Below are positions 1-10,673 of a DNA stretch of 64,000 bases, piece by piece. Source of the DNA: Nevskiales bacterium (GTDB lineage Bacteria > Pseudomonadota > Gammaproteobacteria > Nevskiales > Nevskiaceae); NCBI GenBank assembly GCA_028698335.1, contig JAQVDP010000003.1, forward strand, positions 226,428-290,427, in the 5' to 3' direction. The translations under genes and the position numbers were made by a program. Position 1 is the stretch's first letter. Every line of letters starts with the position of its first letter. A model generated the notes under the pieces. It was not told the origin of the DNA. It did not search any database and was given only the letters and a program-made list of their open reading frames with translations.

Positions 1-1224
1 CTCGGTGGCGACGGACTGGCGCTGCCCGAGCGTCGCGACGAGATCGAGCAACTGCTGTTCTTCGGCGACAGCCGGGCGCTGCGGAGCGTCGTCAATGCGG
101 ACCGGTCGGCGACGGTCATGTCGCTGCGACTGACCGTCGACGACACCGCCGGGGTCGACGCGCTGCTGCAGCGGCTGGAGCCGCAGCTGCAGGCGCTGCC
201 GGAACCGCTGGTCGCGAAGGTGACGGGGGATGCGATCCTGGTGACCGAGTCGGTCCGGCTCGTCACCACCGATCAGCTCCAGAGCATCGTGCTGGCGCTG
301 CTGCTGATCTACGCCTGTCTGGTCCTGCAATTCGCGTCGCTGCGGACGGCCCTGCTGGCGACGCTGCCGACGTTGTTGCAGACGGTCATCTATTTCGGTG
401 GGCTGGGCCTGAGCGGGGTGACGCTCAATGCCACCACGAGTCTGGTCGAATGCCTGGTGCTCGGGCTCGCGGTCGACGACACGATCCACTATCTGTCGCG
501 CTTCAACAGTGCCGCCCGTCACCGTGCCTCGGAGTCGCGCGGGGCCGTGGTCGCGCTCGCGGCCGTGCTGCGGCCGGTGACCCTGACCAAGGCGGTGCTG
601 GCGGTGGGGTTCCTGGTGCTGGTCACCGGCGACCTCCACAATCAGGTGGTATTCGGCTGGCTGGCCGCGCTGACCCTGCTGGCCGCCTGGCTGGTCGACG
701 TCTTCGTGACCCCGGCGTTCATGAGCGGGGTGCGCATCGTGACGCTGTGGGACAGCCTGCGGGTGGATCTTGGCGACGATGTCCAGGCGACGATCCCGCT
801 GCTGGCCGGGCTGAGCGATCGGCAGGCGCGGGTCTTCGCGTTGATGGCCAACCTGCAGACGGTGCCGGCCGGCACCCGTCTGATGAGCGAGGGCGAGTCC
901 TGCGGCGACGGGGCGCCGGGCGATCCGGCCGGGGACGTCTATGTCGTGATCGACGGCGAGCTGCGGATCTGGGTCGAGCGCGATGGCCGGCCGGTCGAAC
1001 TCAATACGGTGGGGCGCGGCGCGGTGATCGGCGAGGTCGGCTATTTCGGCCAGAGCCGCATGGCCAATGTCGACACGCTGAGCGACGCGCGGCTGTTGCG
1101 CTTCGACGATGCCGATCAGGAACGGGTCTGCCGGCAGTACCCGCGGATCGCGGCACGGGTGTTCCTGAATCTCAACCGGATCCAGGCGGCCCGCAGGGCC
1201 GGCGGCACGCCGCTGGTCGGCTGA
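1..1224 (+). CDS. RND/MMPL-type exporter with C-terminal cyclic-nucleotide-binding domain (5' partial)
   Basis: The reading frame is open from base 1 and ends at TGA 1222-1224, so the N-terminal part lies outside the window. About 407 residues are visible. Several membrane segments lie between bases 280 and 720, including the RND-like motif GLAVDDTIHYLSRF near 465-510, as in the second half of RND/MMPL transporters. After the last membrane segment (ending near 720) comes a soluble tail. From about 860 to 1180 it resembles a cyclic-nucleotide-binding (Crp/cNMP) fold: GDVYVVIDGELRIWVERDG followed by GAVIGEVGYFG. A cNMP module on an RND transporter suggests ligand gating or regulation of export; the substrate cannot be told. 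Class assignment is firm; function is inference. Confidence 0.85.
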   Translation, partial: LGGDGLALPERRDEIEQLLFFGDSRALRSVVNADRSATVMSLRLTVDDTAGVDALLQRLEPQLQALPEPLVAKVTGDAILVTESVRLVTTDQLQSIVLALLLIYACLVLQFASLRTALLATLPTLLQTVIYFGGLGLSGVTLNATTSLVECLVLGLAVDDTIHYLSRFNSAARHRASESRGAVVALAAVLRPVTLTKAVLAVGFLVLVTGDLHNQVVFGWLAALTLLAAWLVDVFVTPAFMSGVRIVTLWDSLRVDLGDDVQATIPLLAGLSDRQARVFALMANLQTVPAGTRLMSEGESCGDGAPGDPAGDVYVVIDGELRIWVERDGRPVELNTVGRGAVIGEVGYFGQSRMANVDTLSDARLLRFDDADQERVCRQYPRIAARVFLNLNRIQAARRAGGTPLVG

Positions 1225-1254
1225 GCCCGGCACGGCCCCCGTTCAGGCGACACG

Positions 1255-1283
1255 AAAAAGCCCGCCGGCGATCGCCGGCGGGC
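1255..1283 (-). terminator. Rho-independent terminator of the OmpA-like gene
   Basis: A perfect 24-nt palindrome (1260-1283, GCCCGCCGGCGA and its complement) is followed on the minus strand by five T (1259-1255). It lies just downstream of the minus-strand stop at 1306 and separates that gene from the convergent exporter. Confidence 0.85.
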
Positions 1284-1305
1284 TCGAAAGCACAGCCCCG
1301 GAGGC

Positions 1306-2622
1306 TTACTCGATCACGCGCAGTTCGACGCGGCGATTCTCCTCGCGGCCTTCCTCGGTCATGTTGTCCGCGATCGGGCGGGCTTCGCCATATCCGACCG
1401 GCGTCATCCGTCCGCCGTCGACGCCGCGGCCGACCAGGTACTGCTTGACCGCGTTGGCGCGGCGTTCCGACAGGCCCTGGTTGTAGGCGTCCGAGCCGAT
1501 GGTGTCGGTGTGGCCTTCGATGTCGGTGGCGATCTGCGGATACGCCTGCAGCGTGTTGGCGACCTCGTTGAGGATCTCGCGCGCATCCGGCGTCAGGCGG
1601 TCGGAGTCGAACTCGAACTTCACGCCCTTGAGCACGAAGGTCTGCTCGACCGCGCAGCCGTTCTCGTCGATCTGTTCGCCGGCGCGCGGGATGCGGCAGT
1701 CGTCGATCAGGGCGCAGCCGTTCTGCAGCACCTTGGCGCCGGCGGGCGTGTTCGGGCACTCGTCGATATCGTCGGTCACGCCGTCGCCGTCGGCGTCGAC
1801 CGGGCAGCCGTTCTCGTTGACGGCCTGTCCGGCCGGGGTATCGGGGCACTGGTCGAGGCGGTCAACCACGCCGTCACCGTCGCCGTCGCGCTCGCAGCCG
1901 ACCTCGTCGACGATCGCGCCGGCCGGGGTGTCGGGACACTGGTCGGTGCCGTCCGGAACGCCGTCGTTGTCGCTGTCGCCGGAGTCGACCGACACCAGCT
2001 CCGAGGTCTTCTCCTCGGTCGCGACCGGGGTCACGCCGAGCGGGAAGACCAGACCGACGTTCAGCACGCCGTCGCTGAACGCGCCGCTGCCGGGGTTGGC
2101 GCCGGCTTCGCCACGGTCGTGCTGGTCGGTGCGGTAGCGCGCCTCGGTGCGCAGCGCGATGTAGCGGTTGAACGGCAGCAGATAGCCCGCGCCGATGTCG
2201 AATACGGTGGTCCGGTAGTTCGGCACCGCGCCCGGGTGGTCGTCCACCGCGCCGTACATCAGCGCGAGGATGCCGTAGAAGTTCGGGCTGCTCTTGAACG
2301 GGAAGATCATCGCGCCGAGGCCGGCGCCCTTGAGCGTGACCGTGTCGCCGATGCCGGAACTCGGATCCATCTCCGAATAGAACCCGGTCAGCTCCAGGGT
2401 CATGCCGTTGGTGACCTTCTTGCCGATCGCGATGATGCCGCCGATCCCGTCGTCGGTGCCGCGGTCGCCGTCGGCGTAGGTATAGGAGAACATCGGGGAA
2501 ACGTAGTAGGCACGGCCCGGTATCGCCGTGTTGTCCGTTTCACCGTATTGCGCCATTGCGGGCGCCGCCAGGCCGAGGCCGAGCGACAACAGGCATGCGA
2601 ATTTCCCCAGACATCCTCTCAT
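1306..2622 (-). CDS. OmpA-family outer-membrane protein with thrombospondin type 3 repeats
   Basis: 438 residues from ATG 2622. This start was chosen because GGGGAGAG lies just upstream and it opens directly into a signal peptide (MRGCLGKFACLLSLGLGL, cleavage after APAMA); an upstream in-frame codon at 2673 would add 17 residues before the signal. The N-terminal half looks like an 8-strand OmpA-type barrel. It is followed by acidic calcium-binding thrombospondin type 3 repeats (DSDNDGVPDGTDQCPDTPAG and two similar copies). The C-terminal OmpA peptidoglycan-binding domain contains DIEGHTDTIGSDAYNQGLS and RRVELRVIE. Expected role: anchoring the outer membrane to peptidoglycan. Transcribed alone and divergently from prfB. 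Confidence 0.93.
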   Translation of the reverse strand: MRGCLGKFACLLSLGLGLAAPAMAQYGETDNTAIPGRAYYVSPMFSYTYADGDRGTDDGIGGIIAIGKKVTNGMTLELTGFYSEMDPSSGIGDTVTLKGAGLGAMIFPFKSSPNFYGILALMYGAVDDHPGAVPNYRTTVFDIGAGYLLPFNRYIALRTEARYRTDQHDRGEAGANPGSGAFSDGVLNVGLVFPLGVTPVATEEKTSELVSVDSGDSDNDGVPDGTDQCPDTPAGAIVDEVGCERDGDGDGVVDRLDQCPDTPAGQAVNENGCPVDADGDGVTDDIDECPNTPAGAKVLQNGCALIDDCRIPRAGEQIDENGCAVEQTFVLKGVKFEFDSDRLTPDAREILNEVANTLQAYPQIATDIEGHTDTIGSDAYNQGLSERRANAVKQYLVGRGVDGGRMTPVGYGEARPIADNMTEEGREENRRVELRVIE

Positions 2623-2743
2623 TTTTCTCTCCCCGGATCGTGTTCCGTGTTCTGGAACTTTCAGATCGCGCAACTATACCAGCGCCCAAGTCGGCAAGTC
2701 TGCGGCCTGATCACGCGTCTAAGCGTTTTGGCGCGCGGTTCCT

Positions 2744-2749
2744 TATAAT
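2744..2749 (+). promoter_or_regulatory. prfB -10 element
   Basis: A perfect TATAAT lies 30 bases before the prfB start in G+C-rich sequence. No good -35 match is visible at the usual distance, so the promoter may depend on an activator or be weak. Confidence 0.4.
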
Positions 2750-2778
2750 TCGCGGCCCTGTAATCCGGTGCTCCGGCG

Positions 2779-3874
2779 ATGGAACCCCAACATATCCGCA
2801 ATGAGGTGACGGCCCTGCGCGCGCGTTTCGACGCGCTGCGGGGCTATCTTTGACTACGATAACAAGCGAGACCGCCTGATCGAGGTCAACGCCGAGCTCG
2901 AGAGCGGCGACGTCTGGAACGATCCCGAATATGCCCAGAATCTCGGCCGCGAGCGTGCGCGGCTGGAGGATGTCGTGCAGCCGCTGGAGCGGGCCGACAC
3001 CACGCTGGGCGACGCGCTCGACCTGCTCGAACTGGCCGAGGCCGAATCGGATCAGTCGACCATCGACGAGATCGGCCGCGATCTGGATGCCCTGCGCGAG
3101 GCGGCCGAGAAGCTCGAGTTCCGCCGCATGTTCTCGGGCGAGCTGGACGCCAGCAATGCCTATCTCGACCTGCAGGCCGGTTCCGGCGGCACCGAGGCCC
3201 AGGACTGGGCCGAGATGCTGCTGCGCATGTACTGGCGCTGGGCCGAGGACAAGGGCTTCACGGTCGAGCTGATGGAACGCTCCGACGGTGAAGTCGCCGG
3301 CATCAAGTCCGCGACGATCTTCATCCAGGGCGACTACGCCTACGGCTGGCTGCGCACCGAAACCGGCGTGCACCGCCTGGTGCGCAAGTCGCCGTTCGAC
3401 TCGGGCAACCGCCGCCATACCTCGTTCGCGGGTGTGTTCGTCTCGCCCGAAGTCGACGACAGCTTCGAGATCGACATCAATCCGGCGGACCTGGAGGTCG
3501 ACACCTACCGCTCCAGCGGCGCCGGCGGTCAGCACGTCAACAAGACCGAGTCGGCGATCCGTATCAAGCACGTGCCCAGCGGCATCGTCGTCGCCTGTCA
3601 GACCGAGCGTTCGCAGCATGCCAACCGCGACCGCGCGATGAAGATGCTCAAGGCCAAGCTGTACGAGCAGGAGATGCAGAAGCGTTCCGCGGAGAAGCAG
3701 GCGCTCGAGGACTCCAAGAGCGATATCGAGTGGGGCAGCCAGATCCGTTCGTACGTGCTCGACCAGTCGCGCATCAAGGATCTGCGGACCGGGGTCGAAA
3801 TCGCCGACACGCAGAAGGTGCTCGACGGCAATCTCGATCCGTTCATCGAAGCCAGCCTCAAGCAGGGCCTCTAG
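2779..3874 (+). CDS. prfB: Peptide chain release factor 2 (RF2), with programmed +1 frameshift
   Basis: Starts at ATG 2779. Twenty-four codons run to an in-frame TGA at 2851-2853; the protein continues after a +1 shift at CTT TGA C into a 340-codon frame, giving 364 residues, close to the E. coli length. RF2 recognises UGA and UAA stop codons and triggers peptide release. The specificity tripeptide SPF is at 3389-3397 and the catalytic GGQ motif ([13 protein letters not shown]) at 3524-3532. The in-frame UGA is itself read by RF2, which gives autoregulation as in other bacteria. lysS follows 85 bases downstream, the same prfB-lysS order as in E. coli. Confidence 0.97.
2839..2854 (+). other. 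prfB programmed ribosomal frameshift site
   Basis: The sequence CGGGGCTATCTTTGAC matches the classical RF2 recoding site: a G-rich Shine-Dalgarno-like stretch, slippery CTT, premature TGA, then C. The G-rich element is GGGG, slightly weaker than the E. coli AGGGGG. Confidence 0.95.
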
Positions 3875-3959
3875 CCGGGTGGGCCGGCCCGCATCGGGGC
3901 CGGCCGCCGGACCGACGTTTGTACCGTTGCGGTGAGAATCGCGACCAGCAGGAAATCCC

Positions 3960-5468
<1,509 letters not shown>

Positions 5469-5486
5469 GGCCGTGGCGGTCCGGAC

Positions 5487-6692
5487 TTGAACCCGGGGCA
5501 GCAGCGACGCTGGGTCGCGATCCTCGGCACGATCGTGGCGATCGGGCCGATGTCGATCGACATGTACCTGCCGAGCCTGCCGACGCTGCAGTCGGATTTC
5601 GGCGTCGATGCCGGGGCGGCGCAGCTCACGCTGTCGGCATATTTCCTGGGGCTGGCGATCGGGCAGATCGCCTATGGTCCGGTCGCCGATCGCTTCGGGC
5701 GGCGGGGTCCGCTGCTGTTCGGGCTGACGCTCTACGTCGTGGCATCGCTGCTCTGCGCGATCGCGCCCAACGTCGAGGTGCTCAGCGTCTCGCGATTCGT
5801 CCAGGCGGTCGGTGGATGCTCCGGCATGATCGTCACACGGGCGATGGTGCGCGACCGCTTCGAACCGCAGGACATGGCCCGGATTCTGTCCGCGATGGTG
5901 CTGGTCATGGGCGTCGCGCCGATTCTGGCGCCGCTGGCCGGCGGGCAGATTCTCGGCTGGTTCGGATGGCGCGCGATCTTCGTCGTGCTGGCGCTGTTCG
6001 GCGCCGCGTGCCTCGCCGCAGCCTGGTTCGGCCTGCCGGAAACGCTGGCGGAACGCGGCGCCCCGCTGAGCCTGCGCTCGGTCACCGGCGGTTATCTGCG
6101 CATGCTGCGGCACCGCCGCTTCATGGGCTACGCGCTGGCCGGCGGCACCGCCTCGGCGGGCATGTTCGCGTACATTTCCGGTGCGGCTTTCGTGTTCATC
6201 GAAGTCTTCGGTGTGTCCCCGGACCGCTTCGGCCTGTTCTTCGGCGCCAACGCCTTCGGGCTCATTGTCGTGTCGCAGGCCAACAGCTGGCTGCTGAGGC
6301 GGTTCCGCGCCGAGTACATCCTGCGCGGCGCGCTGAGCGTGTTCGCCGGTGCCGGGCTGGTGCTGCTGCTCACGGCGTCCACCGGGTGGGGCGGCCTGTG
6401 GGGCGTCGCGGTCCCGCTGTTCATCTGCATCAGCTCGCTGGGCTGCAGCTTTCCCAACGCGACCGCGTGCGCGATGGCGCCCTTCGGCGACCGCGCGGGC
6501 CTGGCCTCGGCCCTGATGGGGACGCTGCAGTTCACCGTCGCCGCAGTCGCCGGCGCCGCGGTCGGCCAGCTGCACGACGGAACCGCATGGTCGATGGCGC
6601 TGGTCGTCGCCGCCTGCGGCGTCAGCGCACTGACTCTGCTGCGTACACTGGTCGGCTCCCCGCGTGCGGACATCGCGCGCGCAGCGCAGTGA
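5487..6692 (+). CDS. MFS drug-resistance transporter, Bcr/CflA family
   Basis: 401 residues if translation starts at TTG 5487, 18 bases after the lysS stop; no in-frame ATG precedes the first membrane segment, so a non-ATG start is likely. Twelve predicted membrane helices. The N-terminal IGPMSIDMYLPSLPTLQ and the loop GPVADRFGRRGPLLFG (MFS motif A) are typical of Bcr/CflA drug:H+ antiporters. Expected role: efflux of small toxic compounds across the inner membrane; the substrate is unknown. Possibly the last gene of a prfB-lysS transcript. Confidence 0.88.
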   Translation: MNPGQQRRWVAILGTIVAIGPMSIDMYLPSLPTLQSDFGVDAGAAQLTLSAYFLGLAIGQIAYGPVADRFGRRGPLLFGLTLYVVASLLCAIAPNVEVLSVSRFVQAVGGCSGMIVTRAMVRDRFEPQDMARILSAMVLVMGVAPILAPLAGGQILGWFGWRAIFVVLALFGAACLAAAWFGLPETLAERGAPLSLRSVTGGYLRMLRHRRFMGYALAGGTASAGMFAYISGAAFVFIEVFGVSPDRFGLFFGANAFGLIVVSQANSWLLRRFRAEYILRGALSVFAGAGLVLLLTASTGWGGLWGVAVPLFICISSLGCSFPNATACAMAPFGDRAGLASALMGTLQFTVAAVAGAAVGQLHDGTAWSMALVVAACGVSALTLLRTLVGSPRADIARAAQ

Positions 6693-6741
6693 CACCGGCC
6701 CGGCATGCTAGAGTCAACGACGACTCTCGTACGACGTGTCG

Positions 6742-7827
6742 ATGAAACTCATACGTGACTGGTTCGACCGGCAGCTCGCCAATCCGCAGATCGTCAGTCT
6801 GCTGCTGCTGTTCACTGCGCTCTGGGCGGCGCTGACCTTCTTCACCGATGTCTTCCAGCCGGTGTTCGCGGCGCTGGTCGTCGCCTACCTGCTCGAAGGC
6901 CCGGTGACCATCCTCGAGCGGCGCCGGATGGGCCGCCGCGGCGCGGCCATCGTGGTGTGGCTGCTGTTCTATCTCGGCTTCATGCTGGCGCTGGTCATGC
7001 TGGTGCCGCAGCTGGTGCGGCAGATCACCCAGGTGGTCCAGGAGATCCCGCATCTGTCGGCCGAACTGCAGGCCTGGATGCTGACCTTGCCGGACCGCTA
7101 CCCGAATGTGTTCTCCGAACACCAGATGGCGGCCATTCTCGGCGAGGGCATCGGCATCGACCTGTCGTCGCTGCGCGACGAGGTGCTGGCGCGTACCCGG
7201 CTGCTCGGCGTCGGCGTCACCTACATGGTGATCTACCTGCTGCTGGTGCCGCTGATGGTCTTCTTCCTGCTCAAGGACAAGATCGCGATCCTAGGCTGGG
7301 CCCGCCGCTTCCTGCCGGACGACATCCACCTGATCCGCCAGGTCTGGGCCGACGTCGACGTCCAGCTCGCCAACTACGTGCGTGGCAAGGTCATCGAGAT
7401 CGGCATCGTCTGGCTGGTGACCTACCTGACGTTCACCCTGCTGGGCCTGCACTACGCGGTGCTGCTCGGCGCGATCACCGGCTTCTCGGTGCTGGTGCCC
7501 TACCTGGGCGCGACGGTCGTGACCTTCCCGGTGGCCGCGGTGGCCTACGCGCAGTTCGGCATTTCCGCCGAGCTGGCGTACGTGGTCTTCGCCTACGGTG
7601 TGATCCAGGCGCTCGACGGCAACGTGCTGGTGCCGATCATCTTCTCGGAGGCCAACAACCTGCATCCGGTGGCGATCATCGTCGCGGTGCTGTTCTTCGG
7701 CGCGACCAACGGCTTCTGGGGCGTGTTCTTCGCGATTCCGCTGGCCACCGTGGTCGCGGCGGTGCTGCGGGCATGGCCGGTCGACCGCGCGTCGTCGGTC
7801 TCGTCCCCGATCGATCCGGACGCCTGA
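6742..7827 (+). CDS. AI-2E family transporter (PerM/UPF0118-like)
   Basis: 361 residues from ATG 6742; a GTG two codons upstream (6736) is an alternative start. Seven to eight hydrophobic segments in the pattern of the AI-2E/PerM family: an N-terminal pair (SLLLLFTALWAALTFFTDVF), a long soluble loop, and C-terminal helices with LVPYLGATVVTFP and ALDGNVLVPIIFSEANNLHP. Members are inner-membrane proteins, some shown to export autoinducer-2 or act as Na+/H+ antiporters; the substrate here cannot be predicted. Convergent with tolC, with a terminator between. Confidence 0.88.
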   Translation: MKLIRDWFDRQLANPQIVSLLLLFTALWAALTFFTDVFQPVFAALVVAYLLEGPVTILERRRMGRRGAAIVVWLLFYLGFMLALVMLVPQLVRQITQVVQEIPHLSAELQAWMLTLPDRYPNVFSEHQMAAILGEGIGIDLSSLRDEVLARTRLLGVGVTYMVIYLLLVPLMVFFLLKDKIAILGWARRFLPDDIHLIRQVWADVDVQLANYVRGKVIEIGIVWLVTYLTFTLLGLHYAVLLGAITGFSVLVPYLGATVVTFPVAAVAYAQFGISAELAYVVFAYGVIQALDGNVLVPIIFSEANNLHPVAIIVAVLFFGATNGFWGVFFAIPLATVVAAVLRAWPVDRASSVSSPIDPDA

Positions 7828-7840
7828 CCGGGGCGACATC

Positions 7841-7879
7841 AAAAAGGCCGCGCGCCGACGGTGAAGTCGGCGCGCGGCC
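7841..7879 (-). terminator. Rho-independent terminator of tolC
   Basis: A 14-bp stem (7846-7859 with 7866-7879, loop of six) is followed on the minus strand by five T (7845-7841). It sits immediately downstream of the tolC stop and may also block read-through from the plus-strand transporter gene. Confidence 0.85.
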
Positions 7880-7900
7880 CGGGTTCGGCCCGATGTGGGC

Positions 7901-9214
7901 TTACTTCTGGACCAGCAGCTTGTCGATCTCGCCGAGGTCGGTCGGGGTCAGCCGCCCTGCGGCGGCCTTCAGGCGCAGGACCGCGAGCAGGTAGTTGTAG
8001 CGCGACTGCAGGTAGTTGCGCTGCGCCGCATACAGCTGCTGCTGGGCATTGAGCACGTCGACCGCGGTACGCGCGCCGACTTCGAGTCCAGTTTCGCTGG
8101 CTTCGAGCGCGGTCTGGCTCGACACCACTGCCTGCTTGTAGGCACGGACCTGCGCGGCGCCGGTGACCACGCCCTGGTAGGCGTCGCGGGTGCTGCGCTC
8201 GACCGCGCGCTGCGCGCCTTCGACCTGGGCCTGGCGCTGCTCGCGGGTGGCGACCGCCTGCCGCACCTGCGAACGCACCGCGCCGCCGCTGAACAGCGGC
8301 AGGGTCACGCCGATGCCGATCGAGGTGCTGGTCGAGTCGGTCGGGAAAGCGCCGCTCTCTCGTGTGCTGTCGTTGTAGCCGGCGGTCATGCCAATCGTGG
8401 GCAGGTGCCTGGCGCGGGCGACCTGGACCCCGCGGGCGGCGATCGTGTAGTTGAGCTGCGCGGCGAGGAGATCGAGGTTGCTGTCCATCGCCGACCCGAC
8501 CCAGTCGTCGACCTTGTCGGGCGTCGGTGCCGGCAGCGGGATGTCCTCGATCAGCGGTGCGGTTCCGGTGCTGCCCTGTCCTGTGATTTCCGCCAGCGCC
8601 AGGCGTGCAGTGTCGAGCTGCTGCGTGGCCTGGATTTCCTGGGCGACGGTCAGATCGTAGCGGGCCTGGGCTTCCTGGACATCGGTGATCGCGCTCAGGC
8701 CGACCTCGAAACGCTTCTTGGCCTGTTCGAGCTGGCGTTCGACCGCGGCCTGCTCGGCACGGGCGGAGCGCAGGTTGTCCTCGGCGCCGAGCACCGCGAA
8801 GTAGGCGTCGGCGACGCGCAGGATCAGATCCTGCTCGGCGCTGCGGAAGGTCGCCTGGGCCAGCGCTACCTGCCCGTCGGCCTGCTGCAGCCGACGCCAG
8901 CTCTCGAGGCTGAAGAGCGACTGGTTGAGATTGACGCTCAGGGACTCGTCGGTGCCATGGTTCTTGCTGGTCCCGAATCCGGAAACGGTCGACTCCGAGT
9001 CCGCGTAGCCGTAGTTGTAGCTGGCTTCGAGCTGCGGCAGCAGTGCGGCGCGCGCCTGCGGCTTGGCTTCCAGCGACGCGTCGCGGCCGTAGCGCGCGGC
9101 CTCGAAGGTCTTGTCGTTCTGGGCGGCAAGATCGTAGACCTGCATCAGTTCGTTGGCCTGGGCCAGTCCGGGCAACAACAGCGCGGCGGTCAGGAAGCAG
9201 AGTTGGGTGCGCAT
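7901..9214 (-). CDS. tolC: TolC family outer-membrane efflux channel
   Basis: 437 residues with signal peptide (MRTQLCFLTAALLLPGLAQA). It contains the two repeated OEP halves of TolC: ELMQVYDLAAQNDKTFEAAR at the N-terminus and NYLQSRYNYLLAVLRLKAAAG near the C-terminus, both characteristic of the trimeric channel-tunnel. It forms the outer-membrane exit duct for RND, ABC and MFS exporters. The protein ends soon after the second repeat (TPTDLGEIDKLLVQK), without the long C-terminal extension of some homologues. A rhodanese gene lies 42 bases upstream on the same strand and may share its transcript. Confidence 0.94.
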   Translation of the reverse strand: MRTQLCFLTAALLLPGLAQANELMQVYDLAAQNDKTFEAARYGRDASLEAKPQARAALLPQLEASYNYGYADSESTVSGFGTSKNHGTDESLSVNLNQSLFSLESWRRLQQADGQVALAQATFRSAEQDLILRVADAYFAVLGAEDNLRSARAEQAAVERQLEQAKKRFEVGLSAITDVQEAQARYDLTVAQEIQATQQLDTARLALAEITGQGSTGTAPLIEDIPLPAPTPDKVDDWVGSAMDSNLDLLAAQLNYTIAARGVQVARARHLPTIGMTAGYNDSTRESGAFPTDSTSTSIGIGVTLPLFSGGAVRSQVRQAVATREQRQAQVEGAQRAVERSTRDAYQGVVTGAAQVRAYKQAVVSSQTALEASETGLEVGARTAVDVLNAQQQLYAAQRNYLQSRYNYLLAVLRLKAAAGRLTPTDLGEIDKLLVQK

Positions 9215-9256
9215 GGGGCTCCTTGAAACAGTGATCGGCGGCGCGCGGGCCGCTCG

Positions 9257-9571
9257 CTAATACCTCGGAACGTTGGGATCGACGTGCAGCGACCAGGCAT
9301 CGATGCCGCCGTCCACGCTCGAGACGGAGCTGAAACCCCGGGTCTCGAGAAAGGCGGCGGCGGATTCCGAACGAATGCCGTGATGGCATAGGACGGCGAT
9401 GTGCCCGGAAGGGTTTAGTTCGCCGAGACGCTCCGGAAGTTCATGCATCGGGATGTGCCTGACGCCGTCGATCGCGGCCAGAGCCAGCTCGTCGTCCGTT
9501 CGCACGTCGACGACGGTCGCAGTGCCTGCGGACATGCGTCGATACAGCTCGATCACGTCGATGTGTTCCAT
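9257..9571 (-). CDS. Rhodanese-like sulfurtransferase domain protein
   Basis: 104 residues, single rhodanese domain. VVDVRTDDELALAAIDGVRHIPMHELPERL and the active-site loop CHHGIRS (cysteine near residue 62) are diagnostic. The cysteine can carry persulfide sulfur, so the protein may transfer sulfur or act as a thiol sensor. No signal peptide; cytoplasmic. It lies directly upstream of tolC on the same strand. Physiological acceptor unknown. Confidence 0.9.
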   Translation of the reverse strand: MEHIDVIELYRRMSAGTATVVDVRTDDELALAAIDGVRHIPMHELPERLGELNPSGHIAVLCHHGIRSESAAAFLETRGFSSVSSVDGGIDAWSLHVDPNVPRY

Positions 9572-9641
9572 ATCGGCCCGGAGTCTATCACCGCGCCGCG
9601 CCGGCGCTTGCTGACACGGGTCAATCGGCGGGTGCGCGCCA

Positions 9642-10673
9642 TCAGCGGACGTCCGCCACGGCGTCGATCCCGAAGCGGACGCGCCCGATCAGCTGGCCGC
9701 TCTGGGTTTCCACGCGCACTTCCCACGGTCCGTCCGCAGGCTGGGGCAGGGCGGCCTTGCGCGACCAGGCCCGGTAGCCGGCCTCGCGGCCACCGGTGAT
9801 GTCCAGTTCGATCACGTCGACCGTCCGGCCGTTGTGCAGCCAGCGGTGTTCGATGCGCTCGTGCAGCCCGCGCGGGGCGTGGATGCTGCTCCAGACCACG
9901 ATGCCGTCGGTGCGGGCGGTGGCTGCGTCGATCCGTTCGAAGCGGCCGAGCGGCTCGCGCGTGTCGGCGTCGACGCTGCGCGCGGCGGTGATCCCGCTGA
10001 CCCAGAGCGTGGCCGGCGGAACGGCTGCGCGCAGCATCCAGCCGCAGCCGATCAGGGCGGCCCCGGCGTTGAGGGCGAGCAGTCCCCGCAGCAGCCCCCA
10101 GCGCGGCAACGCGTGCCACCACGCCGGTGTGCTCAGCGCACCGGCGCAGGTCAGCGCCAGCAGCAGGCTTTCGGTCGTCGTCAGCTGCCACAGCATCGGC
10201 GCGGCGGTCAGCGTGGTGACGAATCCGGCCAGCGCGTGGAAGCTCCACAGCCGCGCGCGATGCCCGGCGATCGCGCCGTAGTACAGCGGATCGACGATCG
10301 AGACCAGGGCGACCAGAATCAGTCCGCCGACGAACACGGCCTGCGCAGATGCCCAGGTGACGGTCGCCAGAAAGAACGGCAGCGTGAAGAACAGCGATTC
10401 CTGATGCAGGGCCTGTCCGAGGTAGCTCAGCAGCAACGGCGTCGCGCGCAGCAGGCGGCGGCGTTCGGCGATGCGTATCAGCCAGGGTTCGAGCAGTGCC
10501 AGCAGCCACGAGGCCGGCAGCAGGATCACCAGCGCCTGCGCGACCTTCTCCTGACGCTGGATCAGCACGAAGCTGGCGACACCGGCGGCGAAGCTCAACA
10601 GCGCAACGACGTGACGCCACTGATGCCACAGCGCCGCAATCTGATCCGAGCGCGGCCATGCGCGGGTGCTCAC
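9642..10673 (-). CDS. DUF5924-type membrane protein with C-terminal DUF2914-like domain
   Basis: 343 residues. The N-terminal two thirds hold about seven hydrophobic helices (for example VVALLSFAAGVASFVLI and SLFFTLPFFLATVTWASAQAVFVGGLILVALV). The last 110 residues form a soluble beta-rich domain (IVVWSSIHAPRGLHERIEHRWLHNG to GPWEVRVETQSGQLIGRVRF) that resembles DUF2914. Family recognition is from memory of similar proteins. The start overlaps the stop of the LuxR-type gene by four bases (ATGA), so the two are translationally coupled. Function unknown; an inner-membrane role is inferred. Confidence 0.7.
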   Translation of the reverse strand: MSTRAWPRSDQIAALWHQWRHVVALLSFAAGVASFVLIQRQEKVAQALVILLPASWLLALLEPWLIRIAERRRLLRATPLLLSYLGQALHQESLFFTLPFFLATVTWASAQAVFVGGLILVALVSIVDPLYYGAIAGHRARLWSFHALAGFVTTLTAAPMLWQLTTTESLLLALTCAGALSTPAWWHALPRWGLLRGLLALNAGAALIGCGWMLRAAVPPATLWVSGITAARSVDADTREPLGRFERIDAATARTDGIVVWSSIHAPRGLHERIEHRWLHNGRTVDVIELDITGGREAGYRAWSRKAALPQPADGPWEVRVETQSGQLIGRVRFGIDAVADVR

